Source: Linyphia triangularis (lineage: Eukaryota; Arthropoda; Arachnida; Araneae; Linyphiidae). From it: a stretch of DNA of 64,000 bases. Made by a program: the position numbers and the translations under genes. Position 1 is the first letter of the stretch. Each line of letters opens with the position of its first letter. Below the pieces are notes generated by a model, which made no database searches, was not told where the DNA came from, and worked only from the letters and a program-made list of their open reading frames with translations. The stretch spans positions 36,815,348-36,879,347 of the forward strand of contig OZ021721.1 of NCBI GenBank assembly GCA_963978545.1, given 5' to 3'. Below, one piece after another: positions 49,776 to 60,890 of this stretch.

Positions 49776-50617
49776 CAGGGTGTCCAGAAAAGGACTCCCT
49801 GATTTCAAAATTAAATATCTCGAAAACAAAGATCGATAGAGGAATGCAGTAAACGGTATGTTTATTGTGAAAGCTGTAAGAATTTTATACAGCAGTTTGA
49901 AATAATAGTTACAAAAGCTGCTAACAGATGGCGCTGTACGCTGTACAGCTCATTATCAGCATACATAAATGAAATAATCGTATGAAAACATTCTTTGAAA
50001 AAAAACACATCACAATGTTTTCAAAATGTTCACCATTGGCACTACAGAGGTGGCGCAAACGAAGAATGAAATTTGCCATCACATTTCGTAGTGTCTCAAC
50101 AGAAATGAATTCACATGCCACACAGATCGCCGATTCAAGCTCGTCCAGCGTGGCGGGATGCTTCGGGTAGACAATGTCTTTCAATGTGCCCCACAAAAAA
50201 TAGTCACAGGGAGTCAAATCCGTCGAATATGGAGGCCAATCCATGCCTGCACCAGTAAATTTGGGATATTCCAAAGCAATGACTCGATTCCCGAAGTATT
50301 CATCAAGAAAGCGAAACACTTGTTAGGTACGATGTGGTCGGGCTCCATCTTGCATAAACCATTCAGTACGTGGTCGATCCTCTAACACTTGCTGTGTGGC
50401 GACAAATTGTTCCAAAATTGCAACGTAACGTTCACTAGTGACCGTTTCTGCAATTACAGCGCCATCTGTTAGCAGCTTTTGTAATTATTATTTCAAACTG
50501 CTGTATAAAATTCTTACAGCTTTCACAATAAACATACCGTTTACTGCATTCCTCTATCGATCTTTGTTTTCGAGATATTTAATTTTGAAATCAGGGAGTC
50601 CTTTTCTGGACACACTG
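49776..50617 (-). mobile_element. Internally deleted mariner-like element, 842 bp
   Basis: The ends are CAGGGTGTCCAGAAAAGGAC on the left and GTCCTTTTCTGGACACACTG on the right, flanked by TA (49774-49775, 50618-50619). The inverted ends are very long, about 160-170 bp, reaching GTTACAAAAGCTGCTAACAG and its inverse. Between them is the C-terminal part of a transposase gene on the minus strand. The 5' coding part is missing, so it depends on another copy for movement or is dead. Confidence 0.85.
49985..50450 (-). pseudogene. mariner-like transposase, C-terminal fragment
   Basis: Reading from about 50450 down: SERYVAILEQFVATQQVL, then TEWFMQDGARPHRT, which holds the second catalytic Asp (QDGAxPH). 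A TAA stop interrupts, then VFRFLDEYFGNRVIALEY, WPPYSTDLTPCDYFLWG and LKDIVYPKHPATLDELE follow. WPPxSxDLTPCDxFLWG is the third catalytic region, with Asp in the last position as in mariner relatives. The tail contains RLRHLCSANGEHFENI. The N-terminal half, including the first Asp, is missing. Confidence 0.88.
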
Positions 50618-50965
50618 TAGGAAAAAAGTATTCACTAAAAACTTAAATGTGAGGAACAATATATCAAGTGGCTAATAAATTGGCAGTCGCTTAAATAAAC
50701 AAGATTATTTAAATAAACAAGGTATCCATAAAAGTTGTTAGAATATTTTTGCAATTATATATAGGTAATCAGTGTAAAATACAAATATGCACAAATTAGG
50801 ATAAGGATTCGTAAGAATATTGTGTGATTTTTATGGGCAATCTATTTTAAATTTACAGAATTTTAATCTTTATACAGTCTTGCAAGAAATAACGTCAATC
50901 ACAAAAATGTCCCTGAGCACTAATCACTTTTACCCAAATATCATTCTATCCTTAAAATTTATTGA

Positions 50966-51252
50966 AAGGGGACTGTTAAGGCAAAAATTTCAAAAATTTC
51001 TATTTTTATATTAGCTTGTACAAAAAAATTTAGATAAATTGCAAAAAATTTGAATCGCAAGGAGCGTTTTTAAAATTACGGAAAAAACGCTAAATTTTTC
51101 AATAAAAATTTAATTTCTTGAAAAAAAATCAATATAAATTTTTGAAATTTTAGGTTGTGTTTCATCTAATTGCTATTGAACTGCTCAAAAAAAATTTCAT
51201 GAATTTCAGACAAAAATTGAAGAATTTTTATTTTTGACTTAACAGTCCCCTT
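50966..51252. mobile_element. MITE with AAGGGGACTGTTAAG ends, 287 bp
   Basis: The left end is AAGGGGACTGTTAAGGCAAA and the right end is TTTGACTTAACAGTCCCCTT. AAAATTTC/GAAATTTT words pair inward. No coding. The target duplication is unclear. Confidence 0.75.
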
Positions 51253-51829
51253 AAAAAGCAATAAAAAACGTGACATACACTACTTAATAGTAACTATATC
51301 ATAAGGAAAATTAGGTCCTATAAACATAATGATTTTTTTTAAATTTCTAGATATCTATTCCATTATCTTATGAGTTACTTGCATCTAGCAAAGAATACAT
51401 GGAAGAAAAATTTTGTATACAAATAAAAGTTTATTAAATTAGATATTTAAAACATATTCTATAACATTGTTTTAAGCTTTCTAAATAAAGATTTTACTTT
51501 TCTAAATAAATACTTTACTTTTATGCATAAAGACTACTTTTTAAACTAAGACTACTTTTCTAAATGAAAACTTATGTTTTCTAAATAAATATATGCAGGC
51601 CACTCAATTTTAAATTTAATTTAACTCTGTAAATTGAAAAGAAGATTTTTTTTCATTTATTGCGATTTGATCTCAGGAACACTTTTGAAAATGACTATAT
51701 ACGCCAACAGACGATGTAAAAAAAGTTATATTTAACATTTTAAAATTAAATTCAAAACACGTATACAAATACAACAGAAACTCACCAACTACAGGCCCGA
51801 TGTTTAGTAAGATTTGACCAGCTAAAAGT

Positions 51830-52470
51830 AATCAATAGCCTTTAACAATACTCCAATGAAAATCCAATTTTTTCTCAAAATCATCCATCTCAATTGGTTT
51901 CACTATATTCACAGGCAAACAATTCTATTCATCAATCACCATATAGTTGAAATAATATTTTCTTTTTTCTGTATTAAAGTACCATTTAAACGTTTTTAAG
52001 CCATGACTCTTCGTTATGTTATCTGTAATAAATCTCTAACCACCAGTCTCATTCTGTTAAATAATTTTGAATAAATGAATTAAATCTCTTCTCTAGTTCT
52101 TCTTTTCTGCAGCTTGCACATGTACATATTCAATGTTCTTAATCTATCACTCTATTCGAATGATGCAAAATCCTGAACCATCTTTGTAGCCTTGTGCTGA
52201 ATCCTCTCCAGCAACTCATGGTCCTTTTTAAGATATTGTGATCAAAATAGCACCGCATATTCAAAATGCGGTCAAACTATTCCCTTATACAATAAAAGCT
52301 GTAGATATAGTGTAAACACTTCGTTAATAAATCCTAACATCCGGTTAACCTTTTTACTGGGTGCTCCACATTGATGAACCATTTTGAAATCTCCATTAAC
52401 CAATTCGCCTAGATCTTTAATAATACATACAATAGTGTCGAAGATCGAAGTAAAATAATAGATAAAAGTT
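51830..52470 (-). pseudogene. CR1-type LINE reverse transcriptase, C-terminal fragment
   Basis: On the minus strand from about 52440: IIKDLGELVNGDFKM, then KKVNRMLGFINEVF, LLYKGIV-stop-PHFEYAVLF-stop-SQYLKKDHELLERIQHKAT (about 52320-52190), then KMVQDF, and further on LRTLN and RTRERFNSFIQN. This matches the end of CR1/L2-like reverse transcriptases (DLGV, KKANRMLG, LVRPHLEYAxxxWSPY, LExVQRRATK, ERLxxL). Several stops and frameshifts show decay. The 5' part is absent, as in the usual truncated LINE copies. Confidence 0.8.
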
Positions 52471-52486
52471 ACGCTATATGAGAGGT

Positions 52487-52667
52487 GCCGACCAAACGGT
52501 ATAGTGGTTAGCGTGCTAGGTTCTAGACCGCGAGGTTGCGGGTTCGAGTCCCATGTTAGGCATGGGTGTTTGTATATGTATGTGGGCTTGTCTAATGAAG
52601 AATGTTTCAGAGCATTATAGACATCGCGTTGCTGATGGCGGCAGATAATCTGAAAACAACCAACCAA
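52487..52667 (+). mobile_element. tRNA-derived SINE with 13-bp target duplication
   Basis: The 181 bp body is flanked by the perfect direct repeat CTATATGAGAGGT (52474-52486 and 52668-52680). The head (about 52487-52565) has a pol III A box, TAGTGGTTAGCGTGCT, and a B box, GGTTCGAGTCC, spaced as in a tRNA. The tail ends AACAACCAACCAA instead of poly(A). The perfect duplication suggests a rather recent insertion. Confidence 0.9.
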
Positions 52668-52989
52668 CTATATGAGAGGTAAACAGTATTATTTATGTAT
52701 TCATGAAATGGAAAGAAAATATTTTTAATATTAGTTGTTTTAGAGGTTTAAAAAGCATAGTAGACGTATATTTTACTATTGCTTTAATTCTAAATATTCA
52801 CCTAAATTTGTACTGTTAAAAGTGTGAATTTTCTTTTATATGTGGTTAAAAAATTAAATTAACAGGTGTTATACCTGTAGATTAGTTTGAAAATTTTGAT
52901 CAAATTAAATTTAACTTCTGAGTAATTTGTAGCAATACTTATTTTTTTTTACATGTATATACATTATTTCCAAATACTTGTTTACTATA

Positions 52990-53429
52990 TATAGTCTCCC
53001 AAAAATGACTGACACATTTGAAAAATGAATTAAAAAAAAATGGAAAATGATAGAAATGTACCCTTTACTGCATTCTACTTAGGAAACGGGAATTTTATCT
53101 CATCAACTTTCAAAAATAGTTACTAAGTACACCAATCTATATTACTGTAAATTAAAACAAATAAAACAGTCTTAACTTGTGACAAAAACTACAAAAAGAT
53201 ATTTCAATTGCTCCATGTTGCTGCTGAAAATGGTGGTTATTTTGATTTTTTTCACTCAATATCGTCGCATAATGACACATGTTGGTGAACTTTGTAATAA
53301 TTTTTTTAATATTTTTGAGATAAAATTCCCTAGTTTATCAAGTAAAATACAACAAACGGTATATTTCTATTGTCTGTCTCTTTTTTAAATTCATTTTTCA
53401 AATTTGTCAGTCATTTTTGAGCCACCCTG
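52990..53429. mobile_element. mariner-like MITE, about 440 bp
   Basis: The right end, inverted, is CAGGGTGGCTCAAAAATGAC. The left end has decayed to GTCTCCCAAAAATGACTGAC after TATA. TGACACATTTGAAAAATGAA and its inverse continue the arms. Next inward, AAACGGGAATTTTATCTCAT pairs with GATAAAATTCCC. It belongs to the same loose group as 40718-41136 and 49776-50617. Confidence 0.7.
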
Positions 53430-55849
53430 TCTCATAAGCGTATGAATTTGTGTGTATGTAGTTATAAAACCAGTGTGTGTATTTCACAGTACATACACAT
53501 AAAATATATAAATATACTATATGTCTACACATTCATAGGAAATAATAGATAAATGAATAATTATACTTATAAATGAACAAAGCTTTTGTGTTAAATTTAG
53601 GAGGAAAATCAACAATAAGCACTTTCTCCCTTCAATGATTCATTTAGTGAAGGGAGGAGAAATCCATTCGAGAGTCTGCTTAGTTTTGCAATAAAGTCTA
53701 AATCTTTAACCGACATAAATGAGAATATTATACTGTGGCGAGATTCTCTTTAGAGAAAAGACGAGTATGAGGCAGAGGAAGAAATGTTTCGAATTAGACG
53801 GATGTAATTAGTCTCTAGATGTTTCTGTGGTGAATTTGCATAAAGAGAATTTGCATAGTCTGTAAATGGCTTTATTATTGAAAAGGGTAGTTAACAAGTG
53901 TAAAATCAGCGGCAATTTTTATTTTGTATTCTAAGCACTTTTGGATTGTTGATTTCAGTTTTTGGCCATTATTTAACAATAAAGGGCCTTTTATTGTGTG
54001 TTTGTATTTTTAATGTGTGATAAAGGCCAGCTTTCAGTAAAACATTTTCTTTAAATTATGATATTTTAAGAAATTTAATTCCGAGAATGAAACAAACATT
54101 TATAGACACATAATATTAGTTTCATGATTAAATAACCATTCTTTCCATTTCTCTTCATCTATACGTCTTCATTTATTAATTTAAAATATATATTTTAAAA
54201 ATAAACATTTAAATTCGTGATCGTGTCAATTTATTTTAGTCTGTCTGTATTTTTGGTAGCTTTGTGAACAACTTTCATCATTGTACTTTCCTAAATTAAA
54301 TTTTGCTTTTGTGTAGTACATAATGAAGGTATTAATTATAATTATGCTAAATGATTTAATACATAGATATAAATTAATATAGACAGCACAAATCATATAC
54401 AGAGTGTTTCAAAAGTTCGGATTGATCATCAGGAGTCGCACAATCATCATGCTAAAATTGAAAATAGTGTACACCCCCACATTACAGCCATCATCAATTA
54501 TGATCCTATTGTAGAGCAGAAGTTCAAGAGACCCAGGACAATTCATCAGGATCCATCATGGTGAATCGTCATGAGCTTTTGAATTTAAATTCACCCAACA
54601 ACGGATGCAGCATTTCATAATTGTATTTTTGTTTTATTAATTCATATCTTCTTTAAGACATAGGCCATGCAAGTTAGTAACCTGCGTATTTTTCTCTTCG
54701 AAATATACCTGTGTTTAAAAAATTATTATACTGTCCCAGTTTTGACAAACATGCCTTATCCTCTTATGTGTTCCATTTACTCTACTTTAGTACGAGCATC
54801 TGTTTAGCCTGTTCCCCCCTCCCTTCTCCCCTATTTGTTCTTTGCTCTGGCAAGCTCTCAGCGCCCTATTCTCTTTTTCTTTTCTTATTCCCCACTGGGA
54901 TGAACCTTAGATGAAGTAGTAATGGCCAACATCTCAGGCAAGAACTACATAATTTATTTATGATCTAAGATCTAAGAAAAATGTTAAACTTTGGGTGAAG
55001 TTACTACAAGCGTGTGCTCAGAAGGTATCGTAGGTATCAGAAGTAAATAATTATATTCTTTAATTTTCCCCAGAGTAACTATTTTTAGAAAATGTTATAG
55101 TACATTCGAAAATTGATTGTATTTATACTACTCTTCCATTAAAAAAACTAAATCGCTACAATGTATTTGTGCATTTTCATACATTCTAATTTCGAATACT
55201 AAGTTGTAAAATATGATATATGGGAACCTTGTATTCAAAATGGGTCAGATCCAGTTTTATAAAATCTCGGTCTACTCACTTAATTTGGTAATATTTGTCA
55301 AAAACAATAAAATGTGATCATACAAATGGTATTTTCAGATAAATATTACAAGGTTATGTTTGTGTTACAAAATTTTGCTAGTGTGTATCTGTCGATTTTC
55401 GCGTTTTCACACGAACAGTAGAGAAATATACTTAATGCTGTTTCTAGAAGTCCTTATCCAGAGACTGCTGGCTATGTTGCGAGTTCAAACTGACGACTCA
55501 AAAAAGAAAAAAATGCACATTTAAGTAATAAAACAATTTTCGAAATTCAGTCCAAACGAGCATCTCCATGAAACTGGTCTGCATCTGTATCGGAATCTTC
55601 TGCGGGCGCAGTTGGAAGTTCCCTGGAGCCTCGTTCGATTGTTGCGATAGAAGTACAGGTGCCGATGTCTTCTTTCTTGACCACTCGAGAAGCATCCACA
55701 ATATTGAACATTCCAACATACCACACCTTTTAAGAGAGGACCACCAGGGTTGCTTCCACCAACTCTTCTTCCAAGAAACTTCTAGCAGATGTAAAGTCCG
55801 TTTGTCCAAATTGGGTTGGTTGGTTCTTTTTCAGATGTACACTGCAAAA
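53430..55849. other. Mostly non-coding; possible decayed coding near 55500-55840
   Basis: TACAGAGTGTTTCAAAAGTT near 54399 may be one end of an old mariner-like element with no partner seen. Between 55500 and 55840 the sequence is GC-richer. Both strands have frames of about 100 codons, and a minus-strand frame gives EEELVEATLVVLS and a Ser/Asp-rich tail. It continues on the far side of the large insertion at 61068-61180, so it was one unit before the insertion. No family assigned. Confidence 0.3.
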
Positions 55850-55861
55850 AAAAAATCACGT

Positions 55862-56400
55862 CAAATTTACGGTTTTAAACTGGCGACCCAGCTGCCAGTT
55901 TAAAACCGTAAAAAATACGGTTTTTGACTGATTGCAACGGTTTTTCCCGTAAAATGAACGGAAACTTTCAGTAATAATTACGGTCATTCCGTACAAAATA
56001 CAGTTTTCTCCCGTAAAATAAACGGAAACTTTTCGTATTAAAAAACGGTTATTGACTGGTTGCTAACATTGATCCCCCGTAAAATAAACGTAAACTTTCC
56101 TTATTAAATACGGTAATTTCATACAAAATAATTTACTCCCGTAAAATAAATTAAAATTTTCCGTATTAAGTACGGTTATTCCATACAAAATGCAATTTCC
56201 ACCTGTAAAATAAACAGAATTTCTGTGTTGAATAAGGTCAATTCCATATAAAATACAATTTCTCCCGTAAAGTACACGAAAACTTTCTGCAATAAATTTC
56301 ATATAAAATTCACAGAAGTTTTTCTGTATAAGAAACAGTTTACCCCTATAAGCGAAGTTTTTCTCTATTTTACACAAAAACTTCCAGTGACAAAAAAGGT
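55862..56400. repeat. Subterminal repeat array of the EnSpm-type element
   Basis: About eight degenerate units of 55-75 bp are built around CCCGTAAAATAAACGGAAAC and TTTCCGTATTAA. They decay progressively inward. CGGTTTTAAACTGG and its inverse CCAGTTTAAAACCG form a hairpin at about 55870-55908. Confidence 0.75.
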
Positions 56401-57023
56401 TTACAAATGTAAGTGAACGGTTTGCTTTTGCAAAATATTAAGAAACTTTACATATTAAAAGTAGTTTGCAATTGTAGATGGAAAAGCTTCTGCACAAAAT
56501 ATATGATTAATTTTAGCATTAAACACAGTTTACAATATCAAGGAGGCATTTGTGTTCTGCTAAAGGTTTTGTTAGTAATAATGACCATATTCAATGGATG
56601 AAAATCATAAAAATTAAAGTACGATTCTGTATCACAGCAAAATATTCTTTGTCCCATTATAAATTAAAACAAAAAAAAATTCCGAAGCAATAAGGTAATC
56701 CTTCAACATAAATAGAAAGGTAAAAAATATATCACAAAATGAGCATGTCACACAAAATAATTTATTAATAGCTATCAGTCTTTTCTTATATCAAACTATA
56801 ATAATAAATTTATTTGGTTATCTATACTATGATTAATTAGACTTTCAATTTGATTAAAACATTAAAAAAATGCAATAATTTACTAACTTTCAAAATATTT
56901 TCTAACGCGACAGGATTTAAATGTATTTTATGATACTGTGTATATATATAAGTATTAAGTAAAAAAAATTAAATTTGATAAAAATATAATTTTATTTCAA
57001 TACACATAATAAAATTATATACA

Positions 57024-57507
57024 TAATTATAAAATTTCAATACACACGAATGAAAAGTGGTTCAGATTACTTTATTTAATAAACAAAATATTAAAAATTT
57101 TATGTCAGCACACAAATATATTCATATCATAAAGTATATATATAGTATAAACATATGAAATGTATCTAGGAATAATTAATCATATCATTCAATACAAGCT
57201 GCGGCAACTTTTAAGGCCATATGAAAGTCATTATTAATTTTTCAGTTTAGAAAAATATGCAAAATATACGAAAAGGAAAAATTTAGATTGCGGAATGTAC
57301 AAATTATTGAACACATCTAATAAATTTTCAAAATTGACATTATAAAAGTATACATAATTATAAAATGTCAATACACACGAATGAAAAGTGGTTCAGATTA
57401 CTTTATTTAATAAACAAAATATTAAAAATTTTCTAGGAAGTATCTAGGAATAATTAATCATATCATTCAATACAAGCAGCGGCAACTTTTAAGGCCATTT
57501 GAAAGGC
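57024..57507. repeat. Local direct duplication left of the Tc1 fragment
   Basis: The segment with ACACACGAATGAAAAGTGGT ... TTTAATAAACAAAATATTAA ... CAATACAAGCTGCGGCAACT (57040-57225) is repeated at 57372-57500. The second copy lacks about 60 bp from its middle. Confidence 0.75.
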
Positions 57508-58150
57508 TATCAAAGAAAAAGGTCGTCGGAGACTGTCTCGCATGGTGAAGCAAAACCGGAGCCAGACAGTGGCTCAGCTGACAGCCCAATACAATGCAGG
57601 GCCAAGTAGAAGAGTATCGGAGCACACTGTTCAGCGGATACTGTTGGATATGGGCTACGCAGCAAACGTCCCACTCGTGTGCCTTTGCTGACCAAGCGTC
57701 ATAGCCAACAGCGCCTGCGCTGGGCCCGGGAACATCGCGACTGGTCCATGAATCAGTGGGAGAGAGTGTCCTGGACAGATGAATCGTCATTCGTCACGTC
57801 GATGACCGTGTCAGGATACGCCGTCTTTTAGGCGAACAGTTGCTCCCTCAATGTACAGTACGTCATACACAGGCCGGTGGTGGCGGTATTATGCTTTGGG
57901 GGACGTTCTTTTGGGCGTCTCTGGGACCTGTGGTAGTGATAGAGCAGACCATGAATACTACAGTGTATCTGAACATCATTGCGGACTATTTGCACCCTTA
58001 CCTGGCCTCTGTTTTTCCAGCTGGAAATGGAATGTTCCAACAGGACAACGCCCTGTGTCACAAGGCTTTAAGGAACATGATGCTGAATTCCAGTTAATGT
58101 CATACCCAGAAGCACCTGTGATACAGATCAAAATAAAGTTTTTAGCATAA
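57508..58150 (+). pseudogene. Tc1-type transposase, copy A, decayed
   Basis: AIKEKGRRRLSRMVKQNRSQ and PSRRVSEHTVQRILLDMGY form the second DNA-binding domain. After a frameshift come RLRWAREHRDWSMNQWERVS and WTDESSF (first catalytic Asp), then another frame with QAGGGGIMLWGTFFWASLGP, NTTVYLNIIADYLHP and MFQQDNALCHKALRNM (second catalytic Asp). After that the sequence jumps to SYPEAPVIQIKIKF, so the part with the third catalytic residue is deleted. The first DNA-binding domain is also missing. At least two frameshifts. Not functional. Confidence 0.88.
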
Positions 58151-58161
58151 ATCCTTTATAT

Positions 58162-59049
58162 CAGCGTCAGCCACTAGGCGGCCCGCGGGCCGGATCCGGC
58201 CCGCGACAGCTTTTTCTCCGGCCCGCCGACAGTACAGAAGAGCAAAAATAAAATTTTGCGGAAATAATTTTAATTTGTCTACAACAGTATGTGTTTACTA
58301 CCAAAAACCACGTTTTCCATTAAGTGGCCCGCTTCAGTAAGTCTGAAAAATCCTTTTTTTTTTCTGAGACTGCCAGAAAAAATAAAAAAGCAATAGTTTG
58401 AATTATTACCAATGACGCATTCCTTCGCATTGCTTAGTTTTGTACTTATAATATCCCACTCCCTCGATTCGTGAATGGCACATTTCGATTTATTCTTTTC
58501 TGAATGTAATTTGCAGGAGTTGTGTGTTTTAATGCATACCTCTTTTGTTTTGACATGAAAAGAAGTATCGTGATCTCTATGACTCCAGTACCAAAAATGG
58601 CGTCGAAGACTAGTTTTAAACGCAAAGTAGATAGTGAAAAGCCGACCAGCCATAATCGTCTCCCAATTAACATTGACTAAAATGGAAGATTTAGGAGTAA
58701 TGGTTTAAATATCTTTATGGGACGATGAGTTTATGTAGTCACATTGTAATATTGTTACTAAAGATAAACTTCTTTTATGACTATGATTTACGATGTAAAG
58801 AAAATTATTTTTTTAATTACTTGAAACAAGAATCAAATGTTATTTTATTAATATAAAAAAGTTAAATTATTGTTTCAGTTTTCATAATTGTTTTATATTG
58901 TTGAATCTTTAGTAATTATCACATTTCTAAAATTGAACATATGTAGTAAAGCAATATATTTATTGGCGTATTCGGTATAAATCTGCGGCCCTCGGAAAGT
59001 TCCAACATAAGTCATGCGGCCCGTCTCTAATAGTTAGTGGCGAACGCTG
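58162..59049 (+). mobile_element. Non-autonomous hAT element, 888 bp
   Basis: The left end is CAGCGTCAGCCACTAGGCGG and the right end is TAATAGTTAGTGGCGAACGCTG shortened to its last bases. A perfect 8-bp duplication, CTTTATAT, flanks it (58154-58161 and 59050-59057). CpG-rich GGCCCGC words occur near both ends. It sits in the 3' end of Tc1 copy A, and the matching site in the second duplicate (about 60221-60229) is empty. Confidence 0.9.
58597..58680 (+). pseudogene. hAT transposase N-terminal remnant
   Basis: ATG to TAA gives 28 codons starting MASKTSFKRKVDSEKPTS. The KRKVD-E start resembles hAT/GTF2IRD2- or ZBED-like transposases, which open with a basic KKRKVDxE stretch. The rest of the transposase is absent. 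Resemblance only. Confidence 0.4.
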
Positions 59050-59057
59050 CTTTATAT

Positions 59058-59757
59058 GCATTGGCAACTTTTATGTGCAATTACAACCAGTGTTTAAGCT
59101 TTTTAAATGCCACTAGCATAGCTCTGTTACAATACTAATGTCATAATTAGCATTCACAAAAGGAAAACTATTTTTAAAACAAACCTCAAATAGTAAATGA
59201 AATAAACACTTATATGTAAATGATAGCAGATTATCAAAACTACTATCACAGGGTTCCCACAAAATTTAAGAAAAAAAGTTCCCTGATAATTCCTTGATTT
59301 CCATGATGGATTTCTGAAAATATTCCCTGATTTTACGGCAAACTTTTTATCCAATTTCCCCAACTTATCCAGAAGTGTAGTGTTCTAAATGATAGCCAAT
59401 GCAGTTAATTAAACTTCATTTAGTTTTACAACTCTTACAAACTCGTGAAATATTAAGTACAATATTCTATATCACACGCATATGTTTCAGAAATGCAATA
59501 GAACAACAATCGCTATGTTTGTTTACACTGAATATGTGTTACACTGAATATGTGTTACACTGAATATGTGTTACACTGAATATGTGTTACACTGAATATG
59601 TGTTTGTTTACACAAGAATAACATTTTCTGATTATGATGTAATTTTATGTACATACATTAATTTAGAATTTCATAGTAATGAACAAATTAATTGTATAAT
59701 GAAAAGAAACTTACCAACGAAGCCACTTTCTTTCAAAACGTACATGCTCGACGTCAT
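59058..59757. repeat. Tandem duplication, flank part of copy 1
   Basis: From GCATTGGCAACTTTTATGTG to ACATGCTCGACG this matches 60230-60890 closely. Together with the Tc1 3' half before each, the duplicated unit is about 1.15 kb. It contains the dispersed repeat CAGGGTTCCCACAAAATTTA also found at 85-235. Confidence 0.85.
59524..59603 (+). repeat. 16-bp minisatellite, 5 units
   Basis: Five perfect units of TACACTGAATATGTGT. The other duplicate (about 60694-60736) has only two and a partial unit, so the array changed length after duplication. Confidence 0.92.
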
Positions 59758-60218
59758 AACCAAGCATCATAGCCAACTGCGCCTGCGCTGGGCCCGGGAA
59801 CATCGCGACTGGTCCATGGATCAGTGGGAGAGAGTGTCCTGGGCAGATGAATCGTCATTCGTCACGGCGATGACCGTGTCTGGATACGCCGTCTTTCAGG
59901 TGAACAGTTGCTCCCTCAATGTACAGTACGTCATACACAGGCCGGTGGTGGCGGTATTATGCTTTGGGGGACGTTCTCTTGGGCGTCACTGAGACTCGTG
60001 GTTGTGATAGAGCAGACCATGAATACTACAGTGTATCTGAACATTATTGTGGACCAGTTGCACCCGTACATGACCTCTGTTTTTCCATCTGGAAATGGAA
60101 TGTTCAAACAGGACATCGCTCTGTGTCACAAGGCTTTAAGGAACATGATGCTGAATTCCAGTTAATGTCATACCCAGAAGCACCTGTGATACAGATCAAA
60201 ATAAAGTTTTTAACATAA
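59758..60218 (+). pseudogene. Tc1-type transposase, copy B, 5'-truncated
   Basis: It begins abruptly at the duplication junction with KHHSQLRLRWAREHRDWSMD and QWERVSWADESSF, where Ala replaces Thr before the first Asp. It then has QAGGGGIMLWGTFSWASLRL and MFKQDIALCHKALRNM, so QQDN has become KQDI at the second catalytic region. The same internal deletion and SYPEAPVIQIKIKF tail occur in copy A, showing that the deletion predates the duplication. Confidence 0.88.
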
Positions 60219-60229
60219 ATCCTTTATAT

Positions 60230-60890
60230 GCATTGGCAACTTTTATGTGCAATTACAACCAGTGTTTAAGCTTTTTAAATGCCACTAGCATAGCTCTGTT
60301 GCAATACTAATGTCATAATTAGCATTCACAAAAGGAAACTATTTTTAAAACAAACCTCAAATAGTAAATGAAATAAACACTTATATGTAAATGATAGCAG
60401 ATTATTAAAACTACTATTACAGGGTGGCCACAAAATTTACGAAAAAAAGTTCCCTGATAATTCCCTGATTTCCATGATGGATTTCTGAAAATATTCCCTG
60501 ATTTTACGGCAAACTTTCTATCCAATTTCCCCAACTTATCCAGAAGTGTAGTGTTCTAAATGATAGCCAATGCAGTTAATTAAACTTCATTTAGTTTTAC
60601 AACTCTTACAAACTCGTGAAATATTAAGTACAATATTCTATATCACACGCATATGTTTCAGAAATGAAATAGAACAACAATCGCTGTGTTTGTTTACACT
60701 GAATATGTGTGAATATGTGTTACACTGAATATGTGTTTGTTTACACAAGAATAACATTTTCTGATTCTGATATAATTTTATGTACATACATTAATTTAGA
60801 ATTTCTTAGTAATGAACAAAGTAATTGTATAATGAAAAGAAACTTACCAACGAAGCCACTTTCTTTCAAAAAATACATGCTCGGCGCTAG
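60230..60890. repeat. Tandem duplication, flank part of copy 2
   Basis: This is the counterpart of 59058-59757. After ACATGCTCGGCG it runs on into AGGCATCTTTTTCGAAGG, which is the original continuation. Copy 1 switches there to Tc1 sequence. Confidence 0.85.

Noticed and set aside
52487..52565. A functional tRNA gene
   Set aside because: A and B boxes are present, but the arms do not form a full cloverleaf and the unit has a long tail and a 13-bp target duplication. It is a SINE head.
55498..55809. 103-codon minus-strand frame rich in Trp
   Set aside because: Other frames over the same bases are equally open. The translation looks like GC-richer decayed sequence, and no family could be named.
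58279..58653. 124-codon minus-strand frame inside the hAT element
   Set aside because: It runs opposite to the KRKVD-type transposase start and has no motif, so it is probably the shadow of old coding sequence.
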